64,000 bases of DNA, from NCBI RefSeq assembly GCF_000224145.3, contig NW_004190425.2:410070-474069 (forward strand). The letters are read 5' to 3'. The DNA comes from Ciona intestinalis. Its lineage: Eukaryota > Chordata > Ascidiacea > Phlebobranchia > Cionidae. Numbering within the stretch: the first letter of the stretch is position 1; the number at the start of each line of letters is the position of its first letter. Below, one piece after another: positions 1 to 13,600 of this stretch. The translations under genes were made by a program, and so were the position numbers. The notes beneath the pieces were generated by a model. It was given only the letters and a program-made list of their open reading frames with translations. It was not told the DNA's origin and did not search any database.

Positions 1-2104
1 AAAAATACCTGTAGCAGTTATCATACAGCGTGGTGTGGGGTGGGGGGCGATGGCTGGGTGGGGGTGTAGAGTGGATTCCGCATCCATCAACCATGGTTGG
101 TAAACTCGTTGTGGGGTGTGAAAGTTGGGGCGACTTTGGATGACGTGACAAGGTTGTTGAGGGCTCTGGGTGAAATAAAAATTGTTTAATTTCTTTTTTT
201 AAAACATAAAATAAACAATTTTTAAATATTCATAAATTTTGTTTTTAACTTGACAAAACGCAGTCATTTTTAACTTGTACGTAAATAATCGTATAATTTA
301 TACATTGAGCGTTTTTTATTAAATAATTATAGGAAAAAAAGTCGTAATTGAAATTGGAGGTAATTGGAATTCATACAGTTCCGCAGAAATTACAACTTAA
401 ACCGAACAAAACCTCATACCAAACGTACAATACATTTAAATCTTAAGTAAACATCTTAAAATTTAATTCCTTACTTGCTTTTTAACAAATCCAGGAAGTG
501 CAGGGGAAGTCATATTAGGACTTAACATATTATTTTAATTCTAAATCCCAAAATAAAACTCAAGTTTCTGGCTGTAAATTGTCTTGATTCTAATACACCG
601 CTGCTGGCAGTCGTAGCCGATTTGTAGAATGAAGTCGAATCCGCGAAATAGCTGTCTGATTCCAGTCGCCTTTTTTCTACCACCGCAAACAACCGATTCT
701 AGTTTTTTGATCTTTTCGATTATTACAACATAAAAGAAGTGGTGAAACATGTAAAAACGATTAATAGAATTTGTAATTTACTTGAAAACAAATTTAAATA
801 TGAATTTGGACAATTTTATACCTACAAGGTTCTGAGTTCGAAGCCCAGCGAGTACTGTATACTTTTGTGTTCAAATATCTTCTAACACGTTTAAATTTGT
901 ATATTTTACCTATTTTTTTATTTTAAATACATAGACTACTTTTAAAACAATTAATTTCTCTAAAAAAACACTCTGTACTATATAGTCGAATATAATGTTA
1001 CGTTAAACACTTTTTTAATTTTTTAGTGTAAAATCAAAATCCGTTTTGAAAATTGTTATAAATTTAATTTAATAATTCAAATTAATTCGCTAATTCCGGG
1101 GCGATTATTTCAGTGGCAAATGTATCTTATGAGGCACACGCTGTCGGCTTGCTCGATTGAATCGCTTCACTTAGAACCGCTTTGATCATTTTCAATCAAC
1201 CAGAAAAGCCGCTCTGATCTGGTTTTCAATTGTGTGTGTGATGTCACAATCGATCCACTCAGGTGGAGGAGTTGGTTTTGTTCAAGATTCTCCAAGGAGT
1301 CTCATCACCAGGAGAAAGAAAGAAACAAAAACACTGCTCTTCCCACCGCCATACACTCACGCATAATGTTCATAGTTTGTCGACCCCATCCTCACAAAGC
1401 TTCCCTGCTTCGCTTCCAGAGGTAAAATCACTTTCGCGCGTAATTAAACTTTGTTTGTGATCACACAAACTCCATTCTCCACTTCTCCGCCTTTTGTCCC
1501 GCCCCGCTCTTATTGTAACCTAACAATACAACGGTGTGTGCCATCGGGATTAGATAGCATTCCCTTTCTCTCACTAAACATCTCATCTGCTCCTCCTGTC
1601 TTGTTTCTTTCTTTCCCACCCCGGTTCGGATTTAGGTGGAAAGCAGGAAAATATTTGAATGTCATGTCTTATAATCGACAAGATGAAAGAACGACACAGA
1701 GATTTCCGCATCAAAGAGGTAAATGCGTCGGCCCTGCTTTGAAGTCACAGATCGTGGGATCCTAGACTACTTATGCATGATCCGGACATGGGAATTACAT
1801 ATAAACACAGACATTACATTTTTCACTTATTTATAATCATAATAAAACATATTTTATTCTGTAATCGTCCTAATACGTCTTATTTACGCCACGTTTGGCG
1901 GACAGGTCCAACATTTATATAATTTATGTTATATTTTATACGTAATACTTAACATGCTCCAACAAAATATACTCAAATTTAATTTAAACTGTTTTTTTTT
2001 AATCGAGTAAACATTTTATGAAAAAATAAATATTGATTTTTTTTCGAGCTCGCATTTATGATATTAAACATATTATGCAGAATGTTTTAATTCTCCATAA
2101 TATC
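1..2104. other. AT-rich stretch, no supported gene
   Basis: No gene can be supported here. A G-rich patch (about 35-135) opens the window. A pyrimidine-rich, less AT-rich block at about 1120-1780 contains E-box-like and CRE-like words and could be a promoter or first exon. An ATG at 1664 followed by a GTAAAT donor near 1720 is a possible first coding exon, but nothing downstream confirms it. The reading frame at 541-750 (minus) resembles no family I know. Confidence 0.3.
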
Positions 2105-2452
2105 GTATGTTTAGTAGTAAGCGTATATACACAACTATATAACCGTATCCCCACAAAGCTAAAATATAGTGTTGCTTTTTTTGTTAAAACCACGAACATG
2201 AAATATGGGATATTGTATGCTAGCGGTATTCATCTTTCCCCACATAGTAGGTTGGGGTAAGATGAGACACACTTTTACCCCATTTTCTCGTCCAATTTGG
2301 TAGCAAACAAAGAATATTTAAAAAAATAATAATAAAACCGTATTTTTAAGGCTCTCATATGGCAATGTTCTTTGTTGAAAACACGTTCAGGATATTTAGA
2401 TATTATATGTGCTAACGGCATCCATCTTTCCCCACAGTACTACCGTATATAT
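2105..2452. repeat. Two adjacent MITE family A copies
   Basis: A partial copy (about 2105-2245) abuts a nearly complete forward copy (about 2241-2452). The latter has the G-rich left end, the core words TTTGGTAGCAAACAAAGAA and AAAACCGTAT, and the CTTTCCCCACAGTACTA right end. Confidence 0.7.
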
Positions 2453-4084
2453 ATTTAACTTCGTGTTCGCTGAGGAATTCATTTTAAAAAGCTCCGTTAT
2501 TGTATTCGAGGCGGTGGCTTCCAAAACATGTCGACACGAATTTCTTGGGAAATATAAAAGTCCTGAGGGCAGGGGAACATGTTCCCGACGATCCCAGGCT
2601 CAGTTCGTCGAGTCAAGATAACAAATTCGAGACTCGGGGCGGAGCAAGTAAACAAGGGTAGCAGCAGTTTGTCGGCCTCTTTATTGTAGAAGGGCCTACC
2701 CTTTCTAGTTTGCTGCTGCTCTGTTTCAACGGTCGGTTTTCCCTTTGTACTTTTCCTATTAAACGACGTGCCGCGCCATATGTATTCCAACCAACGTTTT
2801 ACCTTTTGGGGTTGGATATATAAGTACTTTTAACGATTTTGTACGACGTGTTTATACCAACACCTTTATACGTCTTTTTCATATAAAAATACCTTTTTGC
2901 ATATTTTTTAGATTTTTATAAACTCAGTAAATACGAGGTAAAATGTAACTTCGATTTACAGGTGTAAATTATAAACCTTTGAAATGTCGTTTTCTACTTA
3001 TATAATTGACAACGCTTTTTCTTTTCGTTAAAGTGATCTATAATTAGTTGAAGAGTCATTACACACGGAGTCGATTTTTTAAATTTCGTTTCTATTATTC
3101 CAGTGTTCAAGCAGCCCGCCTTCGAGGACAAACGAATTCCTATATATTCCTCCGAAAATACATCCGGCACCGGGCCATTCTTTTTAATATTTACACCCAA
3201 CGTCATCTTTATTTTACCACCAGCCTTTGAAGTCTTTGTGTGGAAGGTTTACCAACGCTGTGATCTTACCGCCGCTATTGTTTCACTGCACCGCTAAACT
3301 ATGATATTTCAAATGAGAACGAATTAGACTGTTTTTTTTTATTTTTCCATGTTTAGCCCCAAACCACACGACAGTATCACATGGCCCCATAAGGGCGTTC
3401 CGTAGCCTATCCGTTGGCGCTTGATACTCAAACCACGCCGCGCCTTTGGAAATATAAAAAGCTTAAATATCAAACCGACGTTTACAATTTCGGTCGTAAT
3501 ATTTTGGTAACATTCAATTCCTAAGTCATCTGTTCATATATCGGCATAGCTTAAGCGGCCAGCTTGGGTAGGCGGGGATAAGGCAAAGCAATGGCATCTT
3601 ATATGTTGTCAAACCCGACACCGAATAAATATACACTTTATAGAATGTTTTATTTACAGAAACAAAATTACAAACAAAATAAAGTCGAATTTTATTAGAA
3701 TAAAATAATGTTATGGATGAAGTTTTGTTTAAGAATTTGAAACACCGGTATACATATCCTGAACTTTAATTATTCGTACTTTTAAAGTTATCGGAAAAAA
3801 ATCAAGTTTACCAAAACCGTTCAAATATATTTACATAAGCGCCATATACCAACATTTCTTTATATATTCGTATCAACAAATTAAAGTACCATCCGCAATT
3901 AAAATGGCGATCTTTTTACAGATGAGTTTTCTCGATCGTCTCCCCAACGTGTTCGTAAATTGGTGGAGGTGTAGCGCCACCTATCGACTCGTCAGATTCA
4001 AACACTTTATCATTAGCGTAACCTGGGTGGACAAAATAAACGTGCGCGTTGTAGTACGATGTGAAATGTGTTTCAGATACATAT
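2453..4084. other. Intergenic, nothing recognised
   Basis: There is no recognisable coding exon on either strand. Short frames at 2497-2790 and 2994-3206 (minus) look like no known family. A last exon of the minus-strand antiporter could lie here, because exon 18 of that gene ends in a splice donor rather than a stop, but I could not identify it. Confidence 0.3.
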
Positions 4085-4510
4085 ATTTAGTCGGGTGGGA
4101 AAGATATAATATATTTTAATCCTATTTTCTCGTCATATTTAGTAGTAAACAAAGAACATTCAAAGAATTATGAAACCGTATCTTCACGACTTCCATAGAT
4201 CGTTGTTAACTGTTTAAAATACGACCAGAATGTTTTGATATTATGTGTTAAAGATGACCCGTCCCTTCCACCCTACTATATACACTGGGTCAAAATTATG
4301 CGCTTTAATATATACTGTCCTATTTCTTCTGGGTTACACAGTACTATCGTAAGGGTGGTACATTTAAAACATAATATATATCCCATATTTCCGACCGTGT
4401 TTTTAACAAAGCAACATTCTTTTAGAGTCTATGTTTAAACAATAATGTAAGTTATTTTTTAAAAAAAGACAAAAAAAACAAAAATGTCTACCTTACCCAC
4501 CCCTACTATA
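4085..4510. repeat. MITE family A, forward copy plus diverged copy
   Basis: The copy at 4085-4283 starts near TAGTCGGGTGGG and ends CCACCCTACTATATA. A more diverged copy follows to about 4510, ending in CCCACCCCTACTATA. Confidence 0.65.
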
Positions 4511-4648
4511 TTTTCATTTAAAGCAAATACTGGGTTGAAAACACATGGTCCTATTATGAATTTTCTCGTTTTTACTGAGTTGTGTAGTTGGTGCTACTAA
4601 TAAACACCTACGTATATGGCAACATAGCATGTTACATGAAACTCTTAC

Positions 4649-7600
4649 CTTCCTTCTTTTCATCAATACTGCCCATTTCTATCTCGTCTGAATTGTTCTT
4701 CGAGTTCTACAAGAAAGTATTTTATTAATAATTCAAGTTTATGTTACACTGAGGCTGTCGATATATAGTACGGTGGGGGAGACAGGACACCTTTGGCACT
4801 TAATATCTAAATATACTGATCGTGTTTTAACAAATAACAACGGTCCATGGGATTTGGGGGATAGGATTTTATAATTCGTTTATTTTTTTAGTTTACTACC
4901 AAATGGGGCGAGAAAATAGCATAAAACGATCCTATCTTTCTCCACCCTTACTATACTTGGACTAATTTGTTTTAGATTGTAGGGGCAAATTTGGCCTTAA
5001 ACCTAGATCGTATAATAATGACTGATCCCCTCTAAATAGAATATACAATAAAATGATCCACTTTTGAATGGATCATATTTAAAACTTAACGTGTATATAT
5101 TTCAGGCATAGCTTTGAAAAGTATGGGTACAAATATTTTATGCTGTTTTTAGTAGGGTGGGGTATGATAGATATTGTTAAAATAAATGCAATATTTCCTA
5201 ATTGTGTTTTAAACAAAATAGTAACGCATCGTTGGGATACGCCTATACATTTCTGTCTACGTATGCTTTGTTCACTACCAAATGGGACGAAAAAGAAAGA
5301 AAACATGTTCCATCTTACCCCACATTACAACAGTATAGTGGGGGAGGATGGGACAATTTTTTTATTTTTATTTTCTTTTCCAATTTGGTATTGAGCGAAG
5401 AATTATAAAAATATATCCTCACGACTCCCATAGACTGTTGTTAATTGTAACACAATCATGATATTTGGATAATATGTGCTAAAGGTGTCCCATCTTACCC
5501 CACAGTACTATCGACTTGTATTTAACTTACAGCGTTTTCTTCATCGTCTGGTGAACCAACTGTCAATAACTTAGGTCCTGCGAGTCCAATAAGGAAAACT
5601 CCAATCGGTGCAGTGAATATAATAACAATGACCGACACTTGTAGAATCTGTAAAATATATTGCTAGTTTAATTTCATGCTGTATTACACGGTGTAATCAA
5701 GGCTTAATTTTAGGATTTGCAGTCAATAAATGTTTGAAGGGCAAGACACTTATATTACCGATAATTGCTCCAAACCTGAGGTCATTAATGGGTTGTCTGA
5801 ATTTTAAGCCATACATGCAATCGCCCACAAAGTTATATACTTGGTAACCCGTGAGCGAACACGAAGTGTTTGAAACATAACAGCTTTGTTATAATGACTG
5901 TAGTTTTCCGGCCACGCGAGCGTATAAGAAATTTACATACAAGTTTACCAGAACGGCTTTACGCAGTCGTTTCGAGACTTTAAATCCGGATTGCATTAAA
6001 TTTAATTACATTGTAACTTGAATTATTAATTGTGACCAAGAATTACATCCACGGAAGCATATCGACATATAATAATGATAACTTTATTTATCTCTTCGAT
6101 TACGGTAGGGAAGATTTAGAAATATTTTAAACTTAAAGGCAGGATATAGCGACAAAATAAAAGTTGTTAAAACACAGTTACAGTTACAAACATATTCACA
6201 TTTAATTGGAAGAAAATAAGCGTGGTCGCTACACCTAGCAGACAAACGAGCCATTTATGTTTAATTATTATCAAGTTAAACTTCTAATATAGAAACAAAA
6301 GTGTGCGTAAAGGCACGTCCGTACAGTGCACAGGGGACCTGTACATATATTACTTACAATTGTTGCATATTTGAAGTAATGAGTGCACTGTGTTGGAGTG
6401 GCCGGATATTTGTCGTAATTCTCCACACAATCTGGTTCGGGTGTTGTGTGATATGGCTGAGTTCCATTAATAGTAGTTTCCAGTGTTGTTGTGGTTGTTG
6501 TTGTAGTTGTAGGCTTTGTAGTAAGAGCCATGGTTGTTGCATTCCATGTGGTGTTTGAGGGAAGATACGTTTGCTCGGTTGCATTTATCGCTGTAAAAAT
6601 GTATCGAATATTTTATTTGTCAGTTACTGTGATAGATTCTTTATGATTCTGAATTCGTGCTCAGGTTAAATGATTAAATCACTTGATTGTATCCGTTTGA
6701 TTTTTCTGTTGTGTGACATTTTGAGTCTATTTTTCCGTGCCTTCAAAAACTTCGTTTTTTTATACGCGTGCAGTAACTATACAGCTTTTAAGTCATATTA
6801 GACTTTTAGCATGCGTTTGATATTACAAGTGTAATTTTGATCAGGTTTATATAGCGGTAGGCCGTTTTAATTGTATATGGGGGCACCTGAGACGAAAATT
6901 CCATTTATTTATGAAGTTGAACGATTTTTTTAACGAAATAGCATATTCAGGACCAAGTGCTCAGAATACGTAACCGATACTGAAATGCACATAATGTGAT
7001 ATATATATTTCGTCTAAAATGGCATCATCAGTCTCTTAACAATATCTATCCTATGATAGAATACAATTCATTAGACTTGATTTTGTCGGTTACGTATTTA
7101 ATAATAAATAAAATATAATAACTTTATCGTCTCTTCGAATATGGTAGCAGAGATTTCGAAATATTTCAAACGAAAAGACAGGATATGACGATAAAACAAC
7201 AGTCGTTAAAACACGCTTATACAGTTTAAAACATATACAAAATAAGCGTGGTCGCTACACCTATTTCTTTGCACATGTTCCTTAATGTTATCAGTAAGCA
7301 TTTAAGGTGCAATGTCTCACCTGCATAGTTTGCTGTAGGTGTAGCTGTGCCATTTGAACACAGAGGTGGCCAAACCAGTCCATCGCAAAGTGTGTGGGTA
7401 TAATCCAACGCTGTACCGCCAATAGCAGCCTGAATATAACATTTATAATTATATGTTTCTTATATAAAAGGGAGTACAATAACAATGCAAGTATATTTGG
7501 TTTGATATTGTTAATGTATGGTGGGGTAAGATGGGACATGCTTTTGTTTGTTTGTCCCATTTGGTAGTAAACAAAGAATATTTACAGAATTATGTTACCG

Positions 7601-10600
7601 TAACCGCGAAATAATAGTTCAAAACACGATCGGGAAATGTGAGATTTGGAAGCTAACGGTATCCCATCTTACCCCACAGTACTCTACGTAACGTAACGAT
7701 ACTGTTCTTTTAATACTGACCTATTTTTGAGTTTAATACTATTTTTATATTACCTGATTGTTTACCATACCTGAACTGTTGCTTTGGGAATCCATGCGAT
7801 AGATGTAAGAAACTTCTCTTTGTGTGTCCAACCTAGGAAAGACACTGCGTTCCCAGCCACCGTGAGCCGAATTGTCAAACAAATGATCATTGTCGCTACT
7901 GTAAGACCTACATTGAACAATTATATAAATACAAAGACACATGCACAAGATCAGCACAGAGACTTTATGAAATCTAACACAGTCCAATTTCACCCGTCAT
8001 TTTAACCAACTTCATACTTGTTTTATTCATTTGATTTATACTTAAACGTCCACAGCATCTTGTTATAAAACCACGTTCGTTTCTCACCCACAGTGTGACC
8101 GTCCATCTCTGATAGGTTGACATTTGCACCAGTAAGACCAAACAACAACGGTTGGAACATGAACCACAATGACTTGTAAATTTTGCCGACTTCCTCCTAT
8201 ACGTAAAAAAAAACAAATTTTAATTTTGCAAATGTCTTTTGATTTAAACAAACACACATCATACCCGACAATCGTATTTAAAAATCTAATGGAACAACTG
8301 AATGAGTTATGAACGGGTATAAAGGAGTACAGAAACATTTAGTTCTGTGGGGTAAGACGAGTATCGTTAGAACCTAAATCTCATATTTTTCTGATCGTGC
8401 TGTGCGAGGCGTGAGGATACGGTTATAATTTGTGAGTACTCTTGGTTTACTACTAAAAGACAACAAAATAGAATAAAGCATGTCCCATCTTACCCCACCC
8501 CACCCTACCATACATTAAGTTTGGCCATGTGACTCTCCGGCACACAAAACATCGATGTTTACAATCGTCGCATGTAAGCCGCACTGTTAAGCCAAAAAAT
8601 CAGTTCTTGAAAATTTTATTTTAGCTTGCAGTAATAACAGTTAAATGTATATTTAAATGTCAAATTTACCACTTGTTCTTCAGGCCAACCTATAGATGCC
8701 ACAAATGAACATGTCAGTGTCCCCAATGTACCAGAACCAGGTACTTCTATTATGTTCGTTACGAAAATCAAAAACCATGACGTGCCAATCAATAAAACAG
8801 TTCTATCCCGTACAATATTGTGCTGTAATAAAAGAAAATCCCTTTTTTTAGCTTTGAACGTTATTAGGTACATTTCTTACTATTTATAAAAGGATTAATT
8901 ATAATATATAACAACTTTATTTGCCTCTTCGATTACGGTAGCGAAGATTTAAAAATATTTTAAACGAAAGACAGGATATAGCGACAAAACAACATCAGTT
9001 GCTAAAACACGCTTACAGCAGATAAAAATATATTTAGAAAATAAGCGTGGTCGTTACACCTAGCGAACAAACGAGTCATTTGTGTTAAGTTATTATCACG
9101 TTTAACTTTTAATAGAAAGTTTACCGCTTATTTACACACTATAATTGATTCGCTAAACTGCCAACATTATGCGCCCACTTTAAGTAACACATTTGTTTTG
9201 TCATATAGTAGACCAAATAAGTAAAAAATGAGAAACTTTTTCGACACTTACCTGTCTGGGATCGGGGAAAAACCACATCAACAAACCACAAAACAACCCG
9301 AATATAATTCCAAAAAAGACTTCAAAGCAAGCTGTCAGAATGTCGTATCCGATGCCACCTATACGAGCGTTAGTGAGTTGAAATTTTGGGGTGGGGTGAG
9401 ATGGGACACCTTTTTATTTAATGTTCTTGTCCCATTTGGAATTAAACAAAAAAGAATCAAAGAATTTTAAACCATATCCTTACGACACCATAGACCGAGG
9501 TTAATTGATTAAATTTTAAAACAGGATGCTTGGATATTATGTATGAAAGGTGTTCCTCCTTATACTATATATTTCGTAAATGCTGGTATATAAAGTTGCA
9601 CAGTAGTAAGTAATGTAACTGTAATTAGATACCTTATTAAATGAATGAATGTAACTTTTTTATCTTCATGTGGCATGTTCTATTTACATACCTAGTGCCC
9701 GCTTACTAGTTACCATACTTAACAGTCGTGGCCTAAACATTAATATAGTATGCGTTTAAATACAGACCGTCGGAAAATGGAATTGTAAGCAAAATATTGA
9801 ATCCATTGATAGCAATAATATCATCAATGGAAGCTGCCGCCATCAGCAATGTTGGTACACCATGAGCTACCTGTAAGGTAAATGATTAAATTATAATAGG
9901 GTGGGTAACACGTTTTTATTATTTTTTATCCTTCCATTGGACATTAAACAAAAAAACTTAACGTTGCCACGCAACTCCAAAAGAGTGTTGGTAATTGTTC
10001 AGAACACGATCTGCAAATGTTTGGGGTTTAGGTGCTATAACTGTATCACATTTGACCTCGCAGTACCGTTTGTTTTTTTACACATTTAAGAATAAATTAA
10101 GTATTGGCTTATGATGTCTTTTGGCCAATAGGCTAACTATGGTAAAACTCCCAAGGCCCCTGTCGCCTCTTTGTGGCTGTAGAATCTAAACCAGAGTCCG
10201 TATATAAACATGTTTATGTTTATATACGGACTCTGATCTAAACTATTCGGAATAAATTTAATAATGGTTTCATCTTACCCCGAGTCCTCTGGCTTGAAAC
10301 TTAATCATTGAAGGTACGACACACGCGGGCGCTACAGCACCGCATACAAATCTGTTCAAACAATTGGGTTAAATTGGACCCTTAATTTGTTCAACCGATT
10401 GGTCACTAAAGCATTGTCCAAATTATTAGCCACATATAACTTACCCGAGCATGAACGACCAAATCCACGGCAAACCAAGAATGAGATGAGAAAACACGCC
10501 ATATGATAACGCTTCGATGATACAAGGCGAGAACGAGAGTCTTGGAACAACCGTTTTCAATTTTCTCATCATCTGGAAATATAAACAAAAATGAACATTA

Positions 10601-13600
10601 TATATTGGGGTGGGGAAGATGGGACACCTTTTCATTGTATTTTTTCTTCATATATGGTAGTATGGACAATGAATATTCAAATAATGATAAAACCGTATCC
10701 TAACGACTATCATACACCATCGTTAATTGTAAAACCACGATCAGGATTTTTAGATACTACGTGTAAAAAGTGACCCGTCTTTCTCTCCCTATCTATACAT
10801 AAATGATACACTTCTATTCTACGGAGTGAGGTCCCGCAGCGTGGCACGTCATGGGTCCTAGGATTTAGGCCAGGATTGGGCTATTATACCACACATAATA
10901 CACTTGGTTCACATAATAATATTGAAGCGCTGCTGACGAAGCCTGACATAATTAATTGGTATTATTTTGATTGGCGTAAAACCAGCAGAAAATAGATAGA
11001 CAAATGTAGAGGAAAGAAGTAGTATTTGTTTTTTTGTATATAGTTCATGTAAATGTATTGCAATTCAATGCACTGAATAATGGTAATATTATTTCAGAAG
11101 CCCGATATGTGTGTGGAAACGTGTTTGTTGTGTTACTACATATATAGCAGGTAGGGGTAAGATGATAATTAATTTCTAAAGTATCCATCTTTTTTTTCTC
11201 AAACAGTTGTTTTTGTTATTTACTAGGTTCTTTCCGAACATCTTAATTTCACTATACGCAGTGGGATGGGGAAAGACGGGACACCTTTAGCACATAATAT
11301 CCAAATATTCTGGTCGTGTTTTAAACAATTACCAACGGTCTGTGGGAATCGTAAGAATACGGTTTTATAATTCTTTAGATGTTCTATGTTTACTACCAAA
11401 TGAGACAAAAAACGAATGAAACTGTGTCCCATCTTCCCCCATACTTCTATTTATCCGCCTAATGCCCTCACCTCTTTGTCGACCTCGACACCAGCTTCCC
11501 CGAGAATAACCCCGAGCGCCATTTGCCTCAAGGTAAACGACCAATCTGGATCTATTGCTTTCGCCACAGCTATTCCTGAAGCGTTGGCCAGAATGATTCC
11601 AGTGAATAAGGACGCTGTGAACAAGCTAAAAGTTTAAGTTTCACGTATTTAAAGTATCATATAGTAGGTTGCGGCTTAGTTTTGTCAAAAAACGTTATAT
11701 AGTAACTTTGAGGTAAATATATAATTTATTCGTCGGGTGTTTACATCATATACCACGGTGTTTTGGTATAAACAGCCGAATACGAGCGCTTATATCTATA
11801 CGCTTATATCGTGTATGTTTCCGTCCGTAAATACCGTTATCAAACATACCTATTTATATAGATGAGTGATACAAATTGTAAAAGGCATTTGACGTCCTAA
11901 TGGGATTTTCCAAAGATTGCATAACTTTATATATGAGTAAGCGCCTTGTGACTGTAAAGTCACTAAGTACATATTTCGTAATGAAGTAATTACCCAGCAG
12001 TGGTGGTAGAGGTGGTAGGTTAAATGGAAGGGGAATTAACACGATTAAATTCTCGGCAACAATTCCAAATAGAAACACCATCAAGATCCCTGTAGTTATA
12101 AAATTATAATTAGTGAAAATAAATTACTGTACGTTAAGATGGAATATCGTTACTATACAGCACCTGGAGCCCATATTTTCTGATCGTGTTTTTAACATTT
12201 TACAAAGCTCGTTTAAAGAGCCGCGGTTATATAATTCTGTAATTTTTCTTTGTTTATGATTAAATAGGACATGTAAAAAATGAAACCATGTCCCATCTTA
12301 CGCTGTATATGTTGTTCTCTTATTAGGAACGTGTAAAATATTAACAGAATCTTTTGTAAATCAAAGCAAATGAACACACATACCCAGCCAAGTTATAGAA
12401 ATGATATTATAACGTTTCAATTTGATAAATTAATGGCAAATATTTAAGTTACAACACATCCAAGGGTTCTTAGATACAAAATACATAAGTCAATGTTTGC
12501 GATCGCATAATAAGACGCCTATCATCTCGTGAAATGAGGTTTCTGTTAAATTTATGATCGCGCGGTGGTTAAGCACACGCGTGTTGGTAAACAGTGTTGA
12601 TTATATCTTGTACTTTATTGCAAAACTAACTTACCGAATAAACTTCCACCCGGTAGTGCATAACGACCACCTAACGCTGTGATCGACCAGAAAAAAGCCC
12701 AAAACAAAATCCCCATCATAACTGTATACAAGGAATTATACATGAATGTAATAAAATATATATAGTGGTGGGGGGAGACGGGACGCCTTAAGCACATCAT
12801 ATCCAATTATCCCGATCGCGTTTTAGACAATTAACAATAGTCTATATGGGAGTCGTGACAATACGGTTATATATAATTATTCAATTGTTCTTTGTTTACT
12901 ACCAAATGGAATGAGAAATAAAATGAAAAGTATCCAATCTTCCTCACTCTTTTTATTTAAGCTAATGTGCTAGGTGCACAGTCCATATCAGAAGGGATTC
13001 GTTACAGTTACTGGTTGGGCGCCGTGGTAATGTGGTTGGCGGGCTTGCCATTAGCCGAGATCCTACACAGCTTCAAGGCTTAAAGCTGCTACTATTGTTA
13101 GAGTGTTTCGATACTACGTTTTTTTAGTTCGTAATCAACGTTTTTTTAATCTACTTACTTCTACTGCTTACTCTCTTCAGTCCAATCTCAAACTTTGCAA
13201 GTGAGCGACATTCTAAATGGTTTCCCCAGAAGATGGCGCACTTGCCATACCATTTATCGCTGTCCAACCCACAACCTGTAATAAATGGGTTTACAGATTA
13301 GTTCACTGACACATTTGTCGTATAACATTAGGTTTTTGTCCGACAATGCATTGTAAACACTGCTGTTGACACAATACTCGCAAACTTGTATAAAAACGAC
13401 ATTAAAACATAGATTGAGTTTGGGAAATTCACAGTGATTAATTGTTTCTATCTCACCCGACCTATTTAAAATACGTATGTCTAATAATTAGGCACAAACA
13501 GTACACCAAAAATTGAAACTATACATTATATTTCACTGAATTTCAAAACTTTATAAAAGCCAAAATGTCATATGCAGCACCCATATAGTGGAGTGGGAAA

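Noticed and set aside
541-750. 69-codon minus-strand frame
   Set aside because: No known domain, no neighbouring exon in phase, AT-rich flanks.
2497-2790. 97-codon minus-strand frame as a last exon of the antiporter
   Set aside because: Composition is plausible, but no acceptor in the needed phase could be tied to exon 18.
11416-11637. Plus-strand 73-codon frame
   Set aside because: It is the shadow of antiporter exon 7 on the minus strand.
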